Part shown: one piece after another, positions 48,212-59,361 of the stretch
Position numbering within the stretch: the stretch's first letter is position 1
Layout of the letters: each line of letters begins with the position of its first letter
DNA from: Actinoplanes campanulatus
GTDB lineage: Bacteria; Actinomycetota; Actinomycetes; Mycobacteriales; Micromonosporaceae
Direction: 5' to 3'
DNA length: 64,000 nucleotides
NCBI RefSeq assembly: GCF_014647795.1
Contig: NZ_BMPW01000028.1
Span: 1 to 64,000, forward strand
Notes under the pieces: model-generated
What the model saw: only the letters and a program-made list of their open reading frames with translations
Database searches by the model: none
What the model was told of the DNA's origin: nothing
Made by a program: the position numbers and the translations under genes

Positions 48212-50656
48212 TCAGCCGACCTGCGCCGGAGCGGCGAGCGCGTTCGCCGACCGCAGCACCTCGGGCGCCGCGAACGCCTCGCCGTCCACGGTCGCGGCCG
48301 TGGTGACGGTGAACGTGTGCGTCTCCCCTGGCAGCAGGTCGACGAGCATGTCGTCGACGACGGCGTCGGGCGCGACCCGGTCGGCGAGCACGGCCACGTC
48401 CCGGGCGAACGATGCGGCGGTCACAGTGATCGAGTATCCGCCCTCGACGGCCACCGCGTGTGCCCGCACCGCCGCCGGGTCGTACCGCAGATCGAAGTCC
48501 TCGGCGAACAGGTGGGTGGCCCGCAGCCCACCGCTGTCGGCAACGAGCACCTCCCGGTCGGGTTCGGCGGCCGCGAGCAGGCCCGGGTCGACCTCGATCA
48601 GACCGACCGACCGGGCCGGCACGTCCACCTGGGCGGTGACCGCGGCCAGCTCGGCGCCGTCGAAGCGGACCCGCCGCAGCCGGGCGCTGTCGCGCCACGG
48701 CTCATCGCGATCGTTGATCACGGCGAGCACGGTGCGGCCGTCACGCTCCTGGAAGGACAGCAGAACCGGGGCGTACGTGCGGCGCAGCGCATACCAGGCC
48801 GGTTTGAGCCGCCCGGAACCGTCCACGACGGCCCACGAGGTGACCGGCCAGCAGTCGTTGAGCTGCCACAGGATGCTGCCCATCGTCCGTGGGGCGTGGC
48901 CGCGCAGGTGGGCGACCGCATAGGCGGTGGCCCGCGCCTGGTTGAGCTGGGTGGCCCAGTGCCAGGCCGCGAAGTCGGACGGCACCGCCATGTGGTGGGC
49001 CAGCCCGCGGTCGAGTTTGCCGTTGCCGTCCTCCGCCTTCTGGTGCAGCAGGAAGGCGGCCGAGTCCTTACGCAGATCCTCCGGCGCGAGCGTGGCGGTC
49101 AGCGTCGACCAGGCGGGCGGTGCCTGCCAGCCGAACTCCGAGCAGAACCGTGGCACGAAGTTGTCGTGGACGCGGTAGTCCTCCCGGTTCCAGGCCTCCC
49201 ACTCGTGGCGGGTGCCGAACCGGTCGTCGTTGGGGTGCACCACCTCGGGATCGTGACCGGGGCTGGACGGGCTGCCCGGGTGGTAGGGCCGGGTCGGGTC
49301 GAGCTCGGCCAGCAGCGCCGGGAAGTCCTCGTAGTAGTAACGGGCGCCCCAGGTCGCGCCGTTCAGCGCCTCTTTCCACTGCCAGTCCTCGTGGCCCCAG
49401 ATGTTCTCGTTGCCGCCGTTCCACAGGATCAGCGACGGGTGCGGGGCGAGCCGGGTCACGTTCTCCCGGGCCTCGGCGAGGATCTCCGACCGCATCGGCT
49501 CCTCCTCGCTGTAGGCCGCGCACGCGAGTGGGAAGTCCTGCCAGACCAGCACGCCGAGCTCGTCGCAGACGTCGTAGAACTCGTCGGACTCCCAGATGCC
49601 CCCGCCCCAGACGCGCAGCAGGTTGGCGTTGCCGGCGACCGCGCGCCCCACGGCCGCTTCGAGCCGCTCCCGGGTGATGCGGGTGAGCAGGTGGTCCTCG
49701 GGGATCCAGTTGAGCCCCAGGACGAAGACCTCCCGGTCGTTGACGATCAGTGTGAACCGGCTGCCGTGCTCGTCGGGGCTCTCGTCGAGCCGCACGTCGC
49801 GGAAGCCGACCCGGGCGCGGTGCTCGTCGAGCACGTGGTCTCCGGTGACGAGGGTGACCTCGACCGGCACCAGCGGCTGCTCACCGAGGCCGACCGGCCA
49901 CCACACCGGCGCGTCCGGCACATGCAGCTCCACGGTCGCCCGGCCGGCGACCACGTCGACCCGGGCGGTGCGCCCCGCGGCCCGCACCTCGACGGTCAGC
50001 GGCGCCTCCGACGCCCGCTCGACGGCGACGTGCACGGTGAGCCGGTCACGGGTGGCCGACGGCCGCACCGACGCGAACCGGGCGGTGTGCCAGCGCTCCA
50101 GCCGGACCGGCTTCCAGATGCCGGCGGTCTGCAGGTCGGGGCCCCAGTCCCAGCCGAACGAGCAGGCCATCTTGCGCACCGCGTTGAACGGATGAGGGTA
50201 CGGCCGGGGACGGGAGCCGGCCTGCTCCTCGAACCGCTCCGCGTGCTCCAGCGCCGAGTCGAACCGCACGCTCAACGGGATCTCGCCGTCGCGCAGCAGG
50301 TGCCGCACGTCGAACCGGTAGCCGCGGTGCATGTTGGCGGTCCGCCCGACCTCGGTCCCGTCGACCTCGACGGTCGCCACCGTGTCCAGCCCGTCGAAGA
50401 CCAGGTCGACCCGCTCGCCGGGCGCGGCCGGGGCGGCCGTGAACGTGGTCTCGTAGAGCCAGGCGCTGCGGTGGAACCAGGCCAGCCCGGCCTCGTTGGC
50501 GCCCAGATAGGGGTCGGCGATCAGACCCGCCGTGAGCAGGTCGGTGTGGACGGTCCCCGGGACGGCGGTGGGCAGCCGCGACGCGGCGATCTCCGATGGG
50601 ACCCGGCCACCCGCGGAACGGACGGTCCAGCCCTGGTGAAGGTCGGTCTTGAGCAT
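48212..50656 (-). CDS. GH2 beta-mannosidase
   Basis: The 814-residue protein follows the GH2 beta-mannosidase layout: sugar-binding N-domain (LPTAVPGTVHTDLLTAGLIADPYLGANEAGLAWFHRSAWLYE), beta sandwich, and a TIM barrel with the acid/base Glu in LILWNGGNENIWG and the nucleophile Glu in FCSEFGWQAPP. There is no signal peptide, so it cleaves short beta-mannosides inside the cell. The start was set at MLKTDLHQGW; a longer frame from 50713 adds an unconvincing leader. It diverges from alpha-galactosidase; together they suit galactomannan oligosaccharides. Confidence 0.92.
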   Translation of the reverse strand: MLKTDLHQGWTVRSAGGRVPSEIAASRLPTAVPGTVHTDLLTAGLIADPYLGANEAGLAWFHRSAWLYETTFTAAPAAPGERVDLVFDGLDTVATVEVDGTEVGRTANMHRGYRFDVRHLLRDGEIPLSVRFDSALEHAERFEEQAGSRPRPYPHPFNAVRKMACSFGWDWGPDLQTAGIWKPVRLERWHTARFASVRPSATRDRLTVHVAVERASEAPLTVEVRAAGRTARVDVVAGRATVELHVPDAPVWWPVGLGEQPLVPVEVTLVTGDHVLDEHRARVGFRDVRLDESPDEHGSRFTLIVNDREVFVLGLNWIPEDHLLTRITRERLEAAVGRAVAGNANLLRVWGGGIWESDEFYDVCDELGVLVWQDFPLACAAYSEEEPMRSEILAEARENVTRLAPHPSLILWNGGNENIWGHEDWQWKEALNGATWGARYYYEDFPALLAELDPTRPYHPGSPSSPGHDPEVVHPNDDRFGTRHEWEAWNREDYRVHDNFVPRFCSEFGWQAPPAWSTLTATLAPEDLRKDSAAFLLHQKAEDGNGKLDRGLAHHMAVPSDFAAWHWATQLNQARATAYAVAHLRGHAPRTMGSILWQLNDCWPVTSWAVVDGSGRLKPAWYALRRTYAPVLLSFQERDGRTVLAVINDRDEPWRDSARLRRVRFDGAELAAVTAQVDVPARSVGLIEVDPGLLAAAEPDREVLVADSGGLRATHLFAEDFDLRYDPAAVRAHAVAVEGGYSITVTAASFARDVAVLADRVAPDAVVDDMLVDLLPGETHTFTVTTAATVDGEAFAAPEVLRSANALAAPAQVG

Positions 50657-50713
50657 CGGTGGTGCCCCCTGCGTGAGGAAAATCGGGTTGCCGCCGCGCC
50701 GCGACTCCCACAT

Positions 50714-50745
50714 TCTTAAGCAACTGAACGAAGTCCGTCAACGAT
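50714..50745. promoter_or_regulatory. Shared promoter region, candidate ROK operator
   Basis: Between the divergent beta-mannosidase and alpha-galactosidase genes lies a relatively AT-rich stretch including CTTAAGCAACTGAACGAAGT. ROK repressors bind AT-rich sites with spaced TTnAG/CTnAA-like elements, and a ROK gene follows alpha-galactosidase. The match is suggestive only. Confidence 0.3.
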
Positions 50746-50763
50746 GATGAGACCGGAGGTCCG

Positions 50764-52917
50764 ATGGCCGATTTCGTGCACCTGAGCGCCGCGGGCGTGA
50801 GCCTTGTGCTGGACTTTCGCGGCCCCTCGCTGCCAGCCGTCGTGCACTGGGGCGAGGCCCTGGGCGACCTCGGCCCCGAGCAGCTGGCCGAGGTCGCGCT
50901 GGCCACCGAGCCACAGCCGATCGGGTTCTCCGCCGACACCCCGGTCCGCGTCTCCATCGTGCCCGAGCAGTCGGCCGGCTGGCTCGGTCATCCGGGTCTG
51001 GCCGGGCATCGCGACGGCACGGCGTGGTCCAGCGCGTTCACGGTTGCCGGCGTGGATCGGAGTGCTCTGGGCGTACTGGTGAGGGGTTTCGACGAGACCG
51101 CGGGCCTGGAGCTGGCGATCGAGATCGAGTTGCACCCGGCCGGGGTGTTGCGCGCTCGCGCGCGGCTGACCAGCACGGCGCCGGGCACCTACTGGCTCGA
51201 TCATCTGACGCTGTTCCTGCCGGTGCCGTCGGAGACCACCGAGTTGCTCGACTTCACCGGCCACCACCTGCGGGAGCGATCCCCACAACGGACCACGTTC
51301 ACGCACGGCCTGCGGGTCCGGGAGAACCGCACCGGCCGCACCGGCTACGACTCCGCCTACCTGCTGTGCGCGGGCACGGCCGGGTTCGGCAACCGGCACG
51401 GGCGGGTCTGGGGTGTGCACACCGCGTTCTCCGGCAACTCGCGCACGGTCGCGGAGCGCAACTATCACGGGCATTCCGCGCTCGGCGGCGGTGAGCTGCT
51501 GCTACCCGGCGAGATCGGGCTGCGCCCGGGCGAGTCCTACACGACCCCGTGGGTGTTCGCGGCCTTCGGCGCGCACGGGCTCGACTCGGTGTCGGAGCGT
51601 TTCCACAGCTACCTGCGGTCCCGCCCGGGCCATCCCACCCGGCCACGCCCGGTCGTGGTCAACACGTGGGAGGCGGTCTACTTCGATCATGATCTGGGCC
51701 GGCTCACCGAGCTGGCCAAGGCGGCCGCGACCGTCGGCGCCGAGCGGTTCGTGCTGGACGACGGCTGGTTCGGGTCCCGCCGCGACGACACCTCCGGCCT
51801 CGGCGACTGGACGGTCTCGCCCGACGTGTGGCCGGACGGGCTCGATCCCCTGATCAGCGTGGTCCGTGACCTGGGCATGGAGTTCGGCCTCTGGGTCGAA
51901 CCCGAGATGATCAATCCCGACTCGGATCTGGCCCGCGCCCACCCCGACTGGATCATGGCCGCCGGCGACCGGCTGCCACCGACGGCGCGATCCCAGCAGG
52001 TGCTCGATCTGCACAACCCCTCGGCGTGGGCCTACCTGCGCGACCGGTTGGACGCGCTGCTCAGCGACCACGACATCGGGTATCTGAAATGGGACCACAA
52101 CCGCGACCTGGTCGACGCCGGCCATCCCGCGTCCGGGCGCGCCGGTGTGCACGACCAGACCCACGCCGTCTACCGGCTCCTCGACGAGCTGCGCGCCCGG
52201 CATCCCGGCGTGGAGATCGAGTCCTGCTCGTCCGGCGGCGGCCGCGTCGACCTGGAGATCCTGGCCCGCACCGACCGCATCTGGGCGTCCGACTGCATCG
52301 ACGCCCACGAGCGGGTGGCGATCCAGCGGTGGACCAGCCTGCTCGTGCCGCTGGAGCTGATCGGCTCGCACGTGGGCGCGCCGCGCTCACACACCACCAA
52401 CCGCGAGCTGCCACTGGACATGCGCGCCGGCACCGCCATCTGGGGCCATCTCGGCATCGAGTGGGACCTCACCAGGGCAACCCCTGGGGAGCTGGCCCGG
52501 CTGGGCGAGTGGGTGGCCCTCTACAAGGAGGTCCGGTCGCTGCTGCACACCGGCACGCTGGTGCACGGGGATGTGGCCGATCCGGCGTATTCGCTGACCG
52601 GCGTGGTGTCCGAATCCGACGCCCTGTTCGCGGTCACCGCGACCGCCACCAGCGAGGTCTACCCACCGGGCGCCGTGGCGCTGCCCGGCCTCGACCCGGC
52701 CCGGGTCTACCACGTGCGACCACAGCCACCCGGCGACGTGCCCGACGGCAACGCCGCGGCCTGGGGCGCCGCCCTGCCGTGGTGCACGCCCGCCGGCCTC
52801 CGGCTGAGCGGCCGCGCCCTCGGCACGGCCGGCCTGCGGCTCCCGGTCCTCTACCCCGACCGGGTCATGCTGATCCGCGCCACCCCGGCCGTCCGTGGCG
52901 ATGCCGAAGCCGTTTGA
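50764..52917 (+). CDS. GH36 alpha-galactosidase
   Basis: The 717-residue protein is a GH36 enzyme: the barrel starts near VVVNTWEAVYFDHDLGRLTELAKAA, DDGWFGSRRDDTSGLGDW follows, the nucleophile Asp is in YLKWDHNRDLV, and the acid/base Asp is in IWASDCIDAHERVAIQRW. GVEIESCSSGGGRVD is another family motif. No signal peptide, so it is intracellular. The ATG follows CCGGAGGTCCG. It would remove alpha-galactose side groups from galactomannan oligosaccharides so that the divergent beta-mannosidase can act. Confidence 0.93.
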   Translation: MADFVHLSAAGVSLVLDFRGPSLPAVVHWGEALGDLGPEQLAEVALATEPQPIGFSADTPVRVSIVPEQSAGWLGHPGLAGHRDGTAWSSAFTVAGVDRSALGVLVRGFDETAGLELAIEIELHPAGVLRARARLTSTAPGTYWLDHLTLFLPVPSETTELLDFTGHHLRERSPQRTTFTHGLRVRENRTGRTGYDSAYLLCAGTAGFGNRHGRVWGVHTAFSGNSRTVAERNYHGHSALGGGELLLPGEIGLRPGESYTTPWVFAAFGAHGLDSVSERFHSYLRSRPGHPTRPRPVVVNTWEAVYFDHDLGRLTELAKAAATVGAERFVLDDGWFGSRRDDTSGLGDWTVSPDVWPDGLDPLISVVRDLGMEFGLWVEPEMINPDSDLARAHPDWIMAAGDRLPPTARSQQVLDLHNPSAWAYLRDRLDALLSDHDIGYLKWDHNRDLVDAGHPASGRAGVHDQTHAVYRLLDELRARHPGVEIESCSSGGGRVDLEILARTDRIWASDCIDAHERVAIQRWTSLLVPLELIGSHVGAPRSHTTNRELPLDMRAGTAIWGHLGIEWDLTRATPGELARLGEWVALYKEVRSLLHTGTLVHGDVADPAYSLTGVVSESDALFAVTATATSEVYPPGAVALPGLDPARVYHVRPQPPGDVPDGNAAAWGAALPWCTPAGLRLSGRALGTAGLRLPVLYPDRVMLIRATPAVRGDAEAV

Positions 52918-53044
52918 CGACAGGCGGGATCGATGATCGAGTGGCGGAGTCCGCGTCTCGGACGTGGCGGTGCCACCACCCACGCCTGTGCGGGCAGGAT
53001 GGTGGCGCGATGACAAAGGGGTTCGGCGACATGGTGGTGGCTGG

Positions 53045-54646
53045 GTGAGGGAAGCGATCGGTGACGCTACGCCGGTGGGCCGGCCGGGCCGGGGCCGCCG
53101 TCCCGCGGCGCGGGAGAGCATCCTCGACGCGATCCGCGCCTCCGAGCCGCTGAGCCGCGTCGAGCTGGCCGCGATCACCGGACTCACCGAGGCGGCGGTG
53201 TCGATGACCGTGCGCCGCCTCCTCGATGAGGGCCTGGTCGTGGAGACGGGCCGCGCCCCGACCGGCGGCAAGCCTCGCACCCTGCTGCGCCTGGACCCGG
53301 CCGCCCGCCTCGCGGTCGGCGTCCACCTGGACCGGGACGTCACCACGTTCGTGCTGACCGGTCAGACCGGTGGCGTCATCTCCCGCCTCGCCCGTCCCGC
53401 ACCGCCCGGCGACCTGCTCCCCCACCTCGGCGACGGCATCGGCACCCTGCTGGCGGCCTCCGGCGTGGACCGGGCCCGCTGCCTCGGCCTCGGCGTCGTC
53501 TGGCCCGGCCCCCGTAACGGCAACGTCCGCCGCACGCCCGATGCCGACACCCCACCGGCCGCGGGCGGCGTACCGGGATCGACTGAGATATCCCACTTCG
53601 GAGGGCCGGGCGCTCCATCGGTCTCGCTGAGCCCGGAGGCCACACCCCACACCCGTCGGCCCCCATCCGCGCCCACCACGACCGGCCCGGAGGCAGCGCG
53701 CTCCCACCAGCCGCGGGTCGACCCCGCCGCGGAGGCCCGACCACCGGCGAGCCAGACGAACTGGGTCACCTCGCCCGGCGCCGCGGAGGCCCGACCACCG
53801 GCGGCCCGGACCGACCGGGCGACCTTGCCCGGCGCCGCGGAGGCGGCGGGCACACCGGCCTACGTGGTCAGCGCGGAGGCGCTGCCGCACGCGAGCGACG
53901 ACGCCGCCCACCAACGCGGTTGGGACGCGCCGCCGCACCTGCGGGGATGGGACGCCGACGAGCTCGGGCGGCGGCTGGCCGAGGAGAACGGCTGGCCGGT
54001 GCTCGTGGAGAACGACGCGACCGCCGCCGCCGTCGGTGAGTACTGGGTGGCGCGGGTCGGGCCGGAGCAGGCGTTCGCGGCCCTCTACATGGGCAGCGGC
54101 ATCGGCGCCGGGATCGTCGTCGAGGGCCGGGCGATGCGGGGCGGCCACGGTGCGGCGGGCGAGTTCGGCCACGTGTGCGTCCAGGTCGATGGTCCGGAAT
54201 GCTGGTGCGGCAGTCGCGGGTGCCTGGAGATCCTGGCCGGGCCCCGCACCGTGGTGGCCGCGGCCCGCGCCGACGGCACGGCGGCCGCGGAGGCCGGCCT
54301 CGACCAGTCCGCGCCGCGGAGCGTGACCGCCGATTTCGCCGCGGTGGCCCGGGCCGCACGGGCGGGCGCTCCGCGATGCCTCGCGCTGCTGGAGGATTCC
54401 GCACGGTACGTCGCGGCCGCCGCCGAGTCGGTGGTGAACCTGCTCGACATCGACCTGGTGGTGCTCACCGGCCCGGGTTTCGCGGCGGCGTCGTTCGTCT
54501 ACGGCCCGGCCATCATGCGCCGCGTCCAACCCGCGGACCGCCGCACCTGGCACCGCTCGGCGACGGTCACCGTCTCCCTGGCCGCCGCGACCGCCTCGGC
54601 GACCGGCGCCGCCGCCCTGGTCCTCCAGTCCCACCTGCGCCGCTGA
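53045..54646 (+). CDS. ROK-family regulator with an inserted low-complexity linker
   Basis: The 533-residue protein has an N-terminal winged helix (ESILDAIRASEPLSRVELAAITGLTEAAVSMTVRRLLDEGLV) and a ROK kinase-like domain with DATAAAVGEYW, GSGIGAGIVVEG and the zinc motif (GEFGHVCVQVDGPECWCGSRGCLE). ROK repressors are usually about 380-410 residues; here about 110-120 Pro/Ala/Thr-rich residues are inserted near 165-285, between GVVWPGPRN and AYVVSAEAL. Start is a GTG; an in-frame ATG at 52964 would add 27 residues. It probably controls the alpha-galactosidase and beta-mannosidase genes. Confidence 0.85.
   Translation: MREAIGDATPVGRPGRGRRPAARESILDAIRASEPLSRVELAAITGLTEAAVSMTVRRLLDEGLVVETGRAPTGGKPRTLLRLDPAARLAVGVHLDRDVTTFVLTGQTGGVISRLARPAPPGDLLPHLGDGIGTLLAASGVDRARCLGLGVVWPGPRNGNVRRTPDADTPPAAGGVPGSTEISHFGGPGAPSVSLSPEATPHTRRPPSAPTTTGPEAARSHQPRVDPAAEARPPASQTNWVTSPGAAEARPPAARTDRATLPGAAEAAGTPAYVVSAEALPHASDDAAHQRGWDAPPHLRGWDADELGRRLAEENGWPVLVENDATAAAVGEYWVARVGPEQAFAALYMGSGIGAGIVVEGRAMRGGHGAAGEFGHVCVQVDGPECWCGSRGCLEILAGPRTVVAAARADGTAAAEAGLDQSAPRSVTADFAAVARAARAGAPRCLALLEDSARYVAAAAESVVNLLDIDLVVLTGPGFAAASFVYGPAIMRRVQPADRRTWHRSATVTVSLAAATASATGAAALVLQSHLRR
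53725..53850 (+). repeat. Direct repeats inside the ROK insertion
   Basis: GCGGAGGCCCGACCACCGGCG occurs twice (at about 53730 and 53784), and CGGCGCCGCGGAGGC recurs at about 53778 and 53832, with a 54-bp period. The repeats keep the reading frame and encode AEARPPA-type peptides. They suggest the ROK insertion grew by tandem duplication. Confidence 0.65.
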
Positions 54647-54807
54647 CTCCCGGCACTGGGCGGGTGAACCCCGGCTGGCTCTCAGCGCTGTCTCGGACAC
54701 CGGGACACAGCCCTCACCACCAGCCGACCGATCCCGAACCGGCTGCCGGCGCTGCCGAGCCCGACCCGAACGACCGGCCCGGCCGGTACGGGGTGAGTGG
54801 TCCTAGG

Positions 54808-55030
54808 ATGCGGACTGTGGACGGGGCGCTCGGGAGACTCTCGCCGGAACAACGGGGCCTGCTGGAGCGGTGGATCCCGGGCGCGATGGTCGAGAAGGAC
54901 CACAGCTGGGGCATCGTCGAGACCACCGTGCTGGAGATGACCCGGGGTGGCGCCCGCTTCATACAAGGGCATCGAGGCGTGCGAGGCCCAGGGCCACCGG
55001 ATGATCGACGAGGCACTCACGGCGGCGTGA
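54808..55030 (+). pseudogene. Internally deleted phosphotransferase (aminoglycoside-kinase-like) remnant
   Basis: The frame opens with RLSPEQRGLLERWIPGAMVEKDHSWG, then VETTVLEMTRGGARFI, the N-terminal lobe of APH/choline-kinase-like phosphotransferases. Instead of the ATP-binding Lys and the rest of the kinase it then jumps, one frame over, to GIEACEAQGHRMIDEALTAA and a stop, which looks like the C-terminal helix of the same family. About 200 residues including the catalytic loop are missing, so it cannot be active. Confidence 0.7.
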
Positions 55031-55640
55031 CGGGCGCGAGGCCGCTGAGCACGTCGTCGCCGACGGACAGCAACCGGTCGAGTTCGGCGGCGCTGCTCAG
55101 GCTCGGGTAGAGGAAGCTCGCCTGCCCGTCGGCCACGTCCACCGCCGGGTAGCCCGCCCAGCCGAGCCGGTTCAGCAGATCCGTGCCGGTGAGCAGCCCC
55201 GCGAGGCTGCCGGAGGCGTCGTAGCCGCCACCGCGCTTGGGGTCGAGGTGCAGGTCACCGGCCAGTTCCGGCGCCTCCATGGTGATCACCACGGCCAGCA
55301 CCGTGGTGCCGTGGTCGATGCCGAGCCGGGAGGTGAGCCCGGAATCCACGACCGCGGCCACCACCGCGGCGCTCGCCTCGCGCTGGCGGAACTTCCCGCG
55401 GGCGGCCCCGCGCTGCCGAAGATCGGGCAGTCCGGCGAGGCGGCCGACCGGCACGGTGGGCTGGTAGGCGGCCGGATCCCACGTCCATCTCCGGGCCAGC
55501 GCCTGAGCGCGCAGGGTCCGCACGCTCTGACCGGAGACGCGCAGTTTCCCGATCTCCTTGCCGGCCATCCCGAACGCCAGCACACCCCGGACGATCAGGG
55601 CGGCGAGCCCCACCATGGCGCCGATCACTGCCCAGTCCAT
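55017..55640 (-). CDS. Membrane-anchored protein of unknown function
   Basis: The 207-residue product has one N-terminal membrane helix (WAVIGAMVGLAALIVRGVLAFGMAG) and a mostly alpha/beta domain behind it (SRLGIDHGTTVLAVVITMEAP; SFLYPSLSSAAELDRLLSVGDDVL). An ATG five codons upstream (55655) is also in frame. It overlaps the 3' end of the deleted phosphotransferase by 14 bp on the opposite strand. I do not recognise the family. Confidence 0.75.
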   Translation of the reverse strand: MDWAVIGAMVGLAALIVRGVLAFGMAGKEIGKLRVSGQSVRTLRAQALARRWTWDPAAYQPTVPVGRLAGLPDLRQRGAARGKFRQREASAAVVAAVVDSGLTSRLGIDHGTTVLAVVITMEAPELAGDLHLDPKRGGGYDASGSLAGLLTGTDLLNRLGWAGYPAVDVADGQASFLYPSLSSAAELDRLLSVGDDVLSGLAPVTPP

Positions 55641-55824
55641 ACTGCCCCCCGACATCGGTTTCCGGCCTACCTCGTTGGTACTCCGCAAGGTCAAGATTCC
55701 GGCAAAACCACAGCATGCGTACGCGAAATGGTCCGGCGGGACGGCACGTGGACAGGTAGCCGGGCCGCCGGCTTCGACGAGCGCAGATCGTGATGACCGT
55801 GTCTGGTGAAACTGGACGGTGATG

Positions 55825-55975
55825 GCAACTTCTTGCAAATCCTGGCAGTGGATCCTTGACTTTTAGTACCTATTTGCCCGCTTTTCAAGGGCAACCCCTC
55901 GGCTCGAGCCCTGAATGCCCGTTAACATTTATGTCATCGGATGCTAGCGTCTCGGAAACATTGCAAGGTCTTGCA
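55825..55975 (+). promoter_or_regulatory. Isoamylase promoter region with MalR-type sites
   Basis: TGCAAG-GT-CTTGCA at 55962-55975 is a perfect inverted repeat and fits the TGCAAG/CTTGCA half-sites seen upstream of maltose and amylase genes in streptomycetes, where MalR (LacI family) represses. GCAACTTCTTGC at 55825-55836 is a second, weaker dyad. TTGACT at 55856-55861 may be a -35. The gap between the genes (55656-56049) holds nothing else I can recognise. Confidence 0.55.
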
Positions 55976-56049
55976 TCGATCACGGTCGGCAGAGGGCGCC
56001 ACTCACCGACTTCCTCGTACCACTCGTCCCCACGAGGAGGTCTTCCGCA

Positions 56050-58395
<2,346 letters not shown>

Positions 58396-58396
58396 C

Positions 58397-58444
58397 CCGG
58401 TGGCACCGCGGGACGGACGCCTCGACGCCCCGCGGTGCCACCGG
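58397..58444. terminator. Bidirectional hairpin terminator candidate
   Basis: A perfect 16-bp stem (58397-58412 with 58429-58444; arms CCGGTGGCACCGCGGG and its complement) with a 16-base loop begins one base after the isoamylase stop codon and ends 9 bp before the convergent chorismate mutase gene. There is no U-tract, as is common for actinobacterial hairpin terminators. It probably serves both genes. Confidence 0.75.
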
Positions 58445-58453
58445 CGCCCGCCG

Positions 58454-58750
58454 CTACTCGTCGGCGAGGTCCCGGTGTTCGGCGAGCTCCAGGTCGATGA
58501 AAGCGCCGATCATCGCCCGGTAGACCCGCTCGACCACCTCCGGTGACCCGCCGGCCGCGACGGCCAGGCCGCGCACCTTGGCGATGACCTCCTCGACCCG
58601 GGCGGGCGCCCGGACCGCCTGCTCGTCGGTCTTCAGCGCGGCGGCCCGCCGGACCAGCCGCTCCCGGGCGGCGAGCCGCTGCACCACCTCGGCGTCGATC
58701 GCGTCGATGGCCCGGCGGACTTCGGTGAGGTCGGCATCCATGCCGGCCAT
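58454..58750 (-). CDS. Chorismate mutase (AroQ-type)
   Basis: The 98-residue all-helical protein has the AroQ pattern: LTEVRRAIDAIDAEVVQRLAARERLVRRAAALK, then RVEEVIAKVRGLAVAAGGSPEVVERVYRAMIGAFIDLEL. The early Arg of VRRAID, the Arg and Lys of ERLVRRAAALK and the Glu/Gln position near the end fit the active-site array. It would turn chorismate into prephenate, or be an isochorismate-pyruvate-lyase-like relative. It is a single gene. An ATG at 58741 would give 95 residues. Confidence 0.85.
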   Translation of the reverse strand: MAGMDADLTEVRRAIDAIDAEVVQRLAARERLVRRAAALKTDEQAVRAPARVEEVIAKVRGLAVAAGGSPEVVERVYRAMIGAFIDLELAEHRDLADE

Positions 58751-58851
58751 CGTGCCAGCGGGTGTCCACGCCAGGGTCGTCCGGCCCTGCCGTGGCCCAC
58801 CGGGCCCGGTGTCTACTGGCTGCGATGGCACACCAACGGGAGGGATCGGCG

Positions 58852-59361
58852 ATGAGAGCGCTCGTTGTCTACGAATCCATGTTCGGTAACACCGCCGCGG
58901 TGGCGCAGGCGGTGGCCGACGGGCTCACCGCCGGTTTCGAGGTGACGCTCACCGACGTGCACGAGCGGCCGCCGGTCGCGGGCGTGGATCTGTTGGTGGT
59001 CGGCGCACCGACCCACGCCTTCGGGTTGAGCCGGGTGTCGACCAGGGCGGACGCGGTCAAGCACGGTGAGGTGCGGGCCGGGGCGCAGGAGGCCGGCATC
59101 CGGGAGTACCTGGACGCCGCTCCCCCGCTGGCCGGCCTGCCGGTGGCGGCCTTCGACACCCGGATGGACACCCGGTTCCCGACCGGCTCGGCGGCCCGCA
59201 AGGCGATGCGGCGGCTGCACGGTCTGGGTGGCAAGCCGGTCCTGCCGGCCGAGAACTTCCGGGTCGGCGGCATGACCGGCCCGCTGGTCGACGGTGAGAT
59301 CGAGCGCGCCCGTCACTGGGCACGGCAGGTCGCGGACCGGCACACCGCCTCAGCGGCGTAG
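58852..59361 (+). CDS. Flavodoxin-family protein
   Basis: The 169-residue protein has the flavodoxin FMN phosphate loop YESMFGNTAAVAQAVADGL at residues 7-25, the second loop VVGAPTHAFGLSR near 54-66 and AAFDTRMD near 107-114. It binds FMN and probably transfers electrons or reduces quinones. The ATG follows GGGAGGGATCGGCG. Its 3' end overlaps the convergent oppF-like gene by 12 bp. Confidence 0.88.
   Translation: MRALVVYESMFGNTAAVAQAVADGLTAGFEVTLTDVHERPPVAGVDLLVVGAPTHAFGLSRVSTRADAVKHGEVRAGAQEAGIREYLDAAPPLAGLPVAAFDTRMDTRFPTGSAARKAMRRLHGLGGKPVLPAENFRVGGMTGPLVDGEIERARHWARQVADRHTASAA

Noticed and set aside
54175-55110. Plus-strand frame of 311 codons bridging the ROK gene and the next gene
   Set aside because: Its first two thirds are a shadow of the ROK gene; only the part from 54808 resembles a protein, and that is a broken phosphotransferase.
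58454-58750. Shikimate or aromatic amino acid biosynthesis operon
   Set aside because: The chorismate mutase gene stands alone; neighbours are an isoamylase and a flavodoxin, so no pathway cluster can be claimed.
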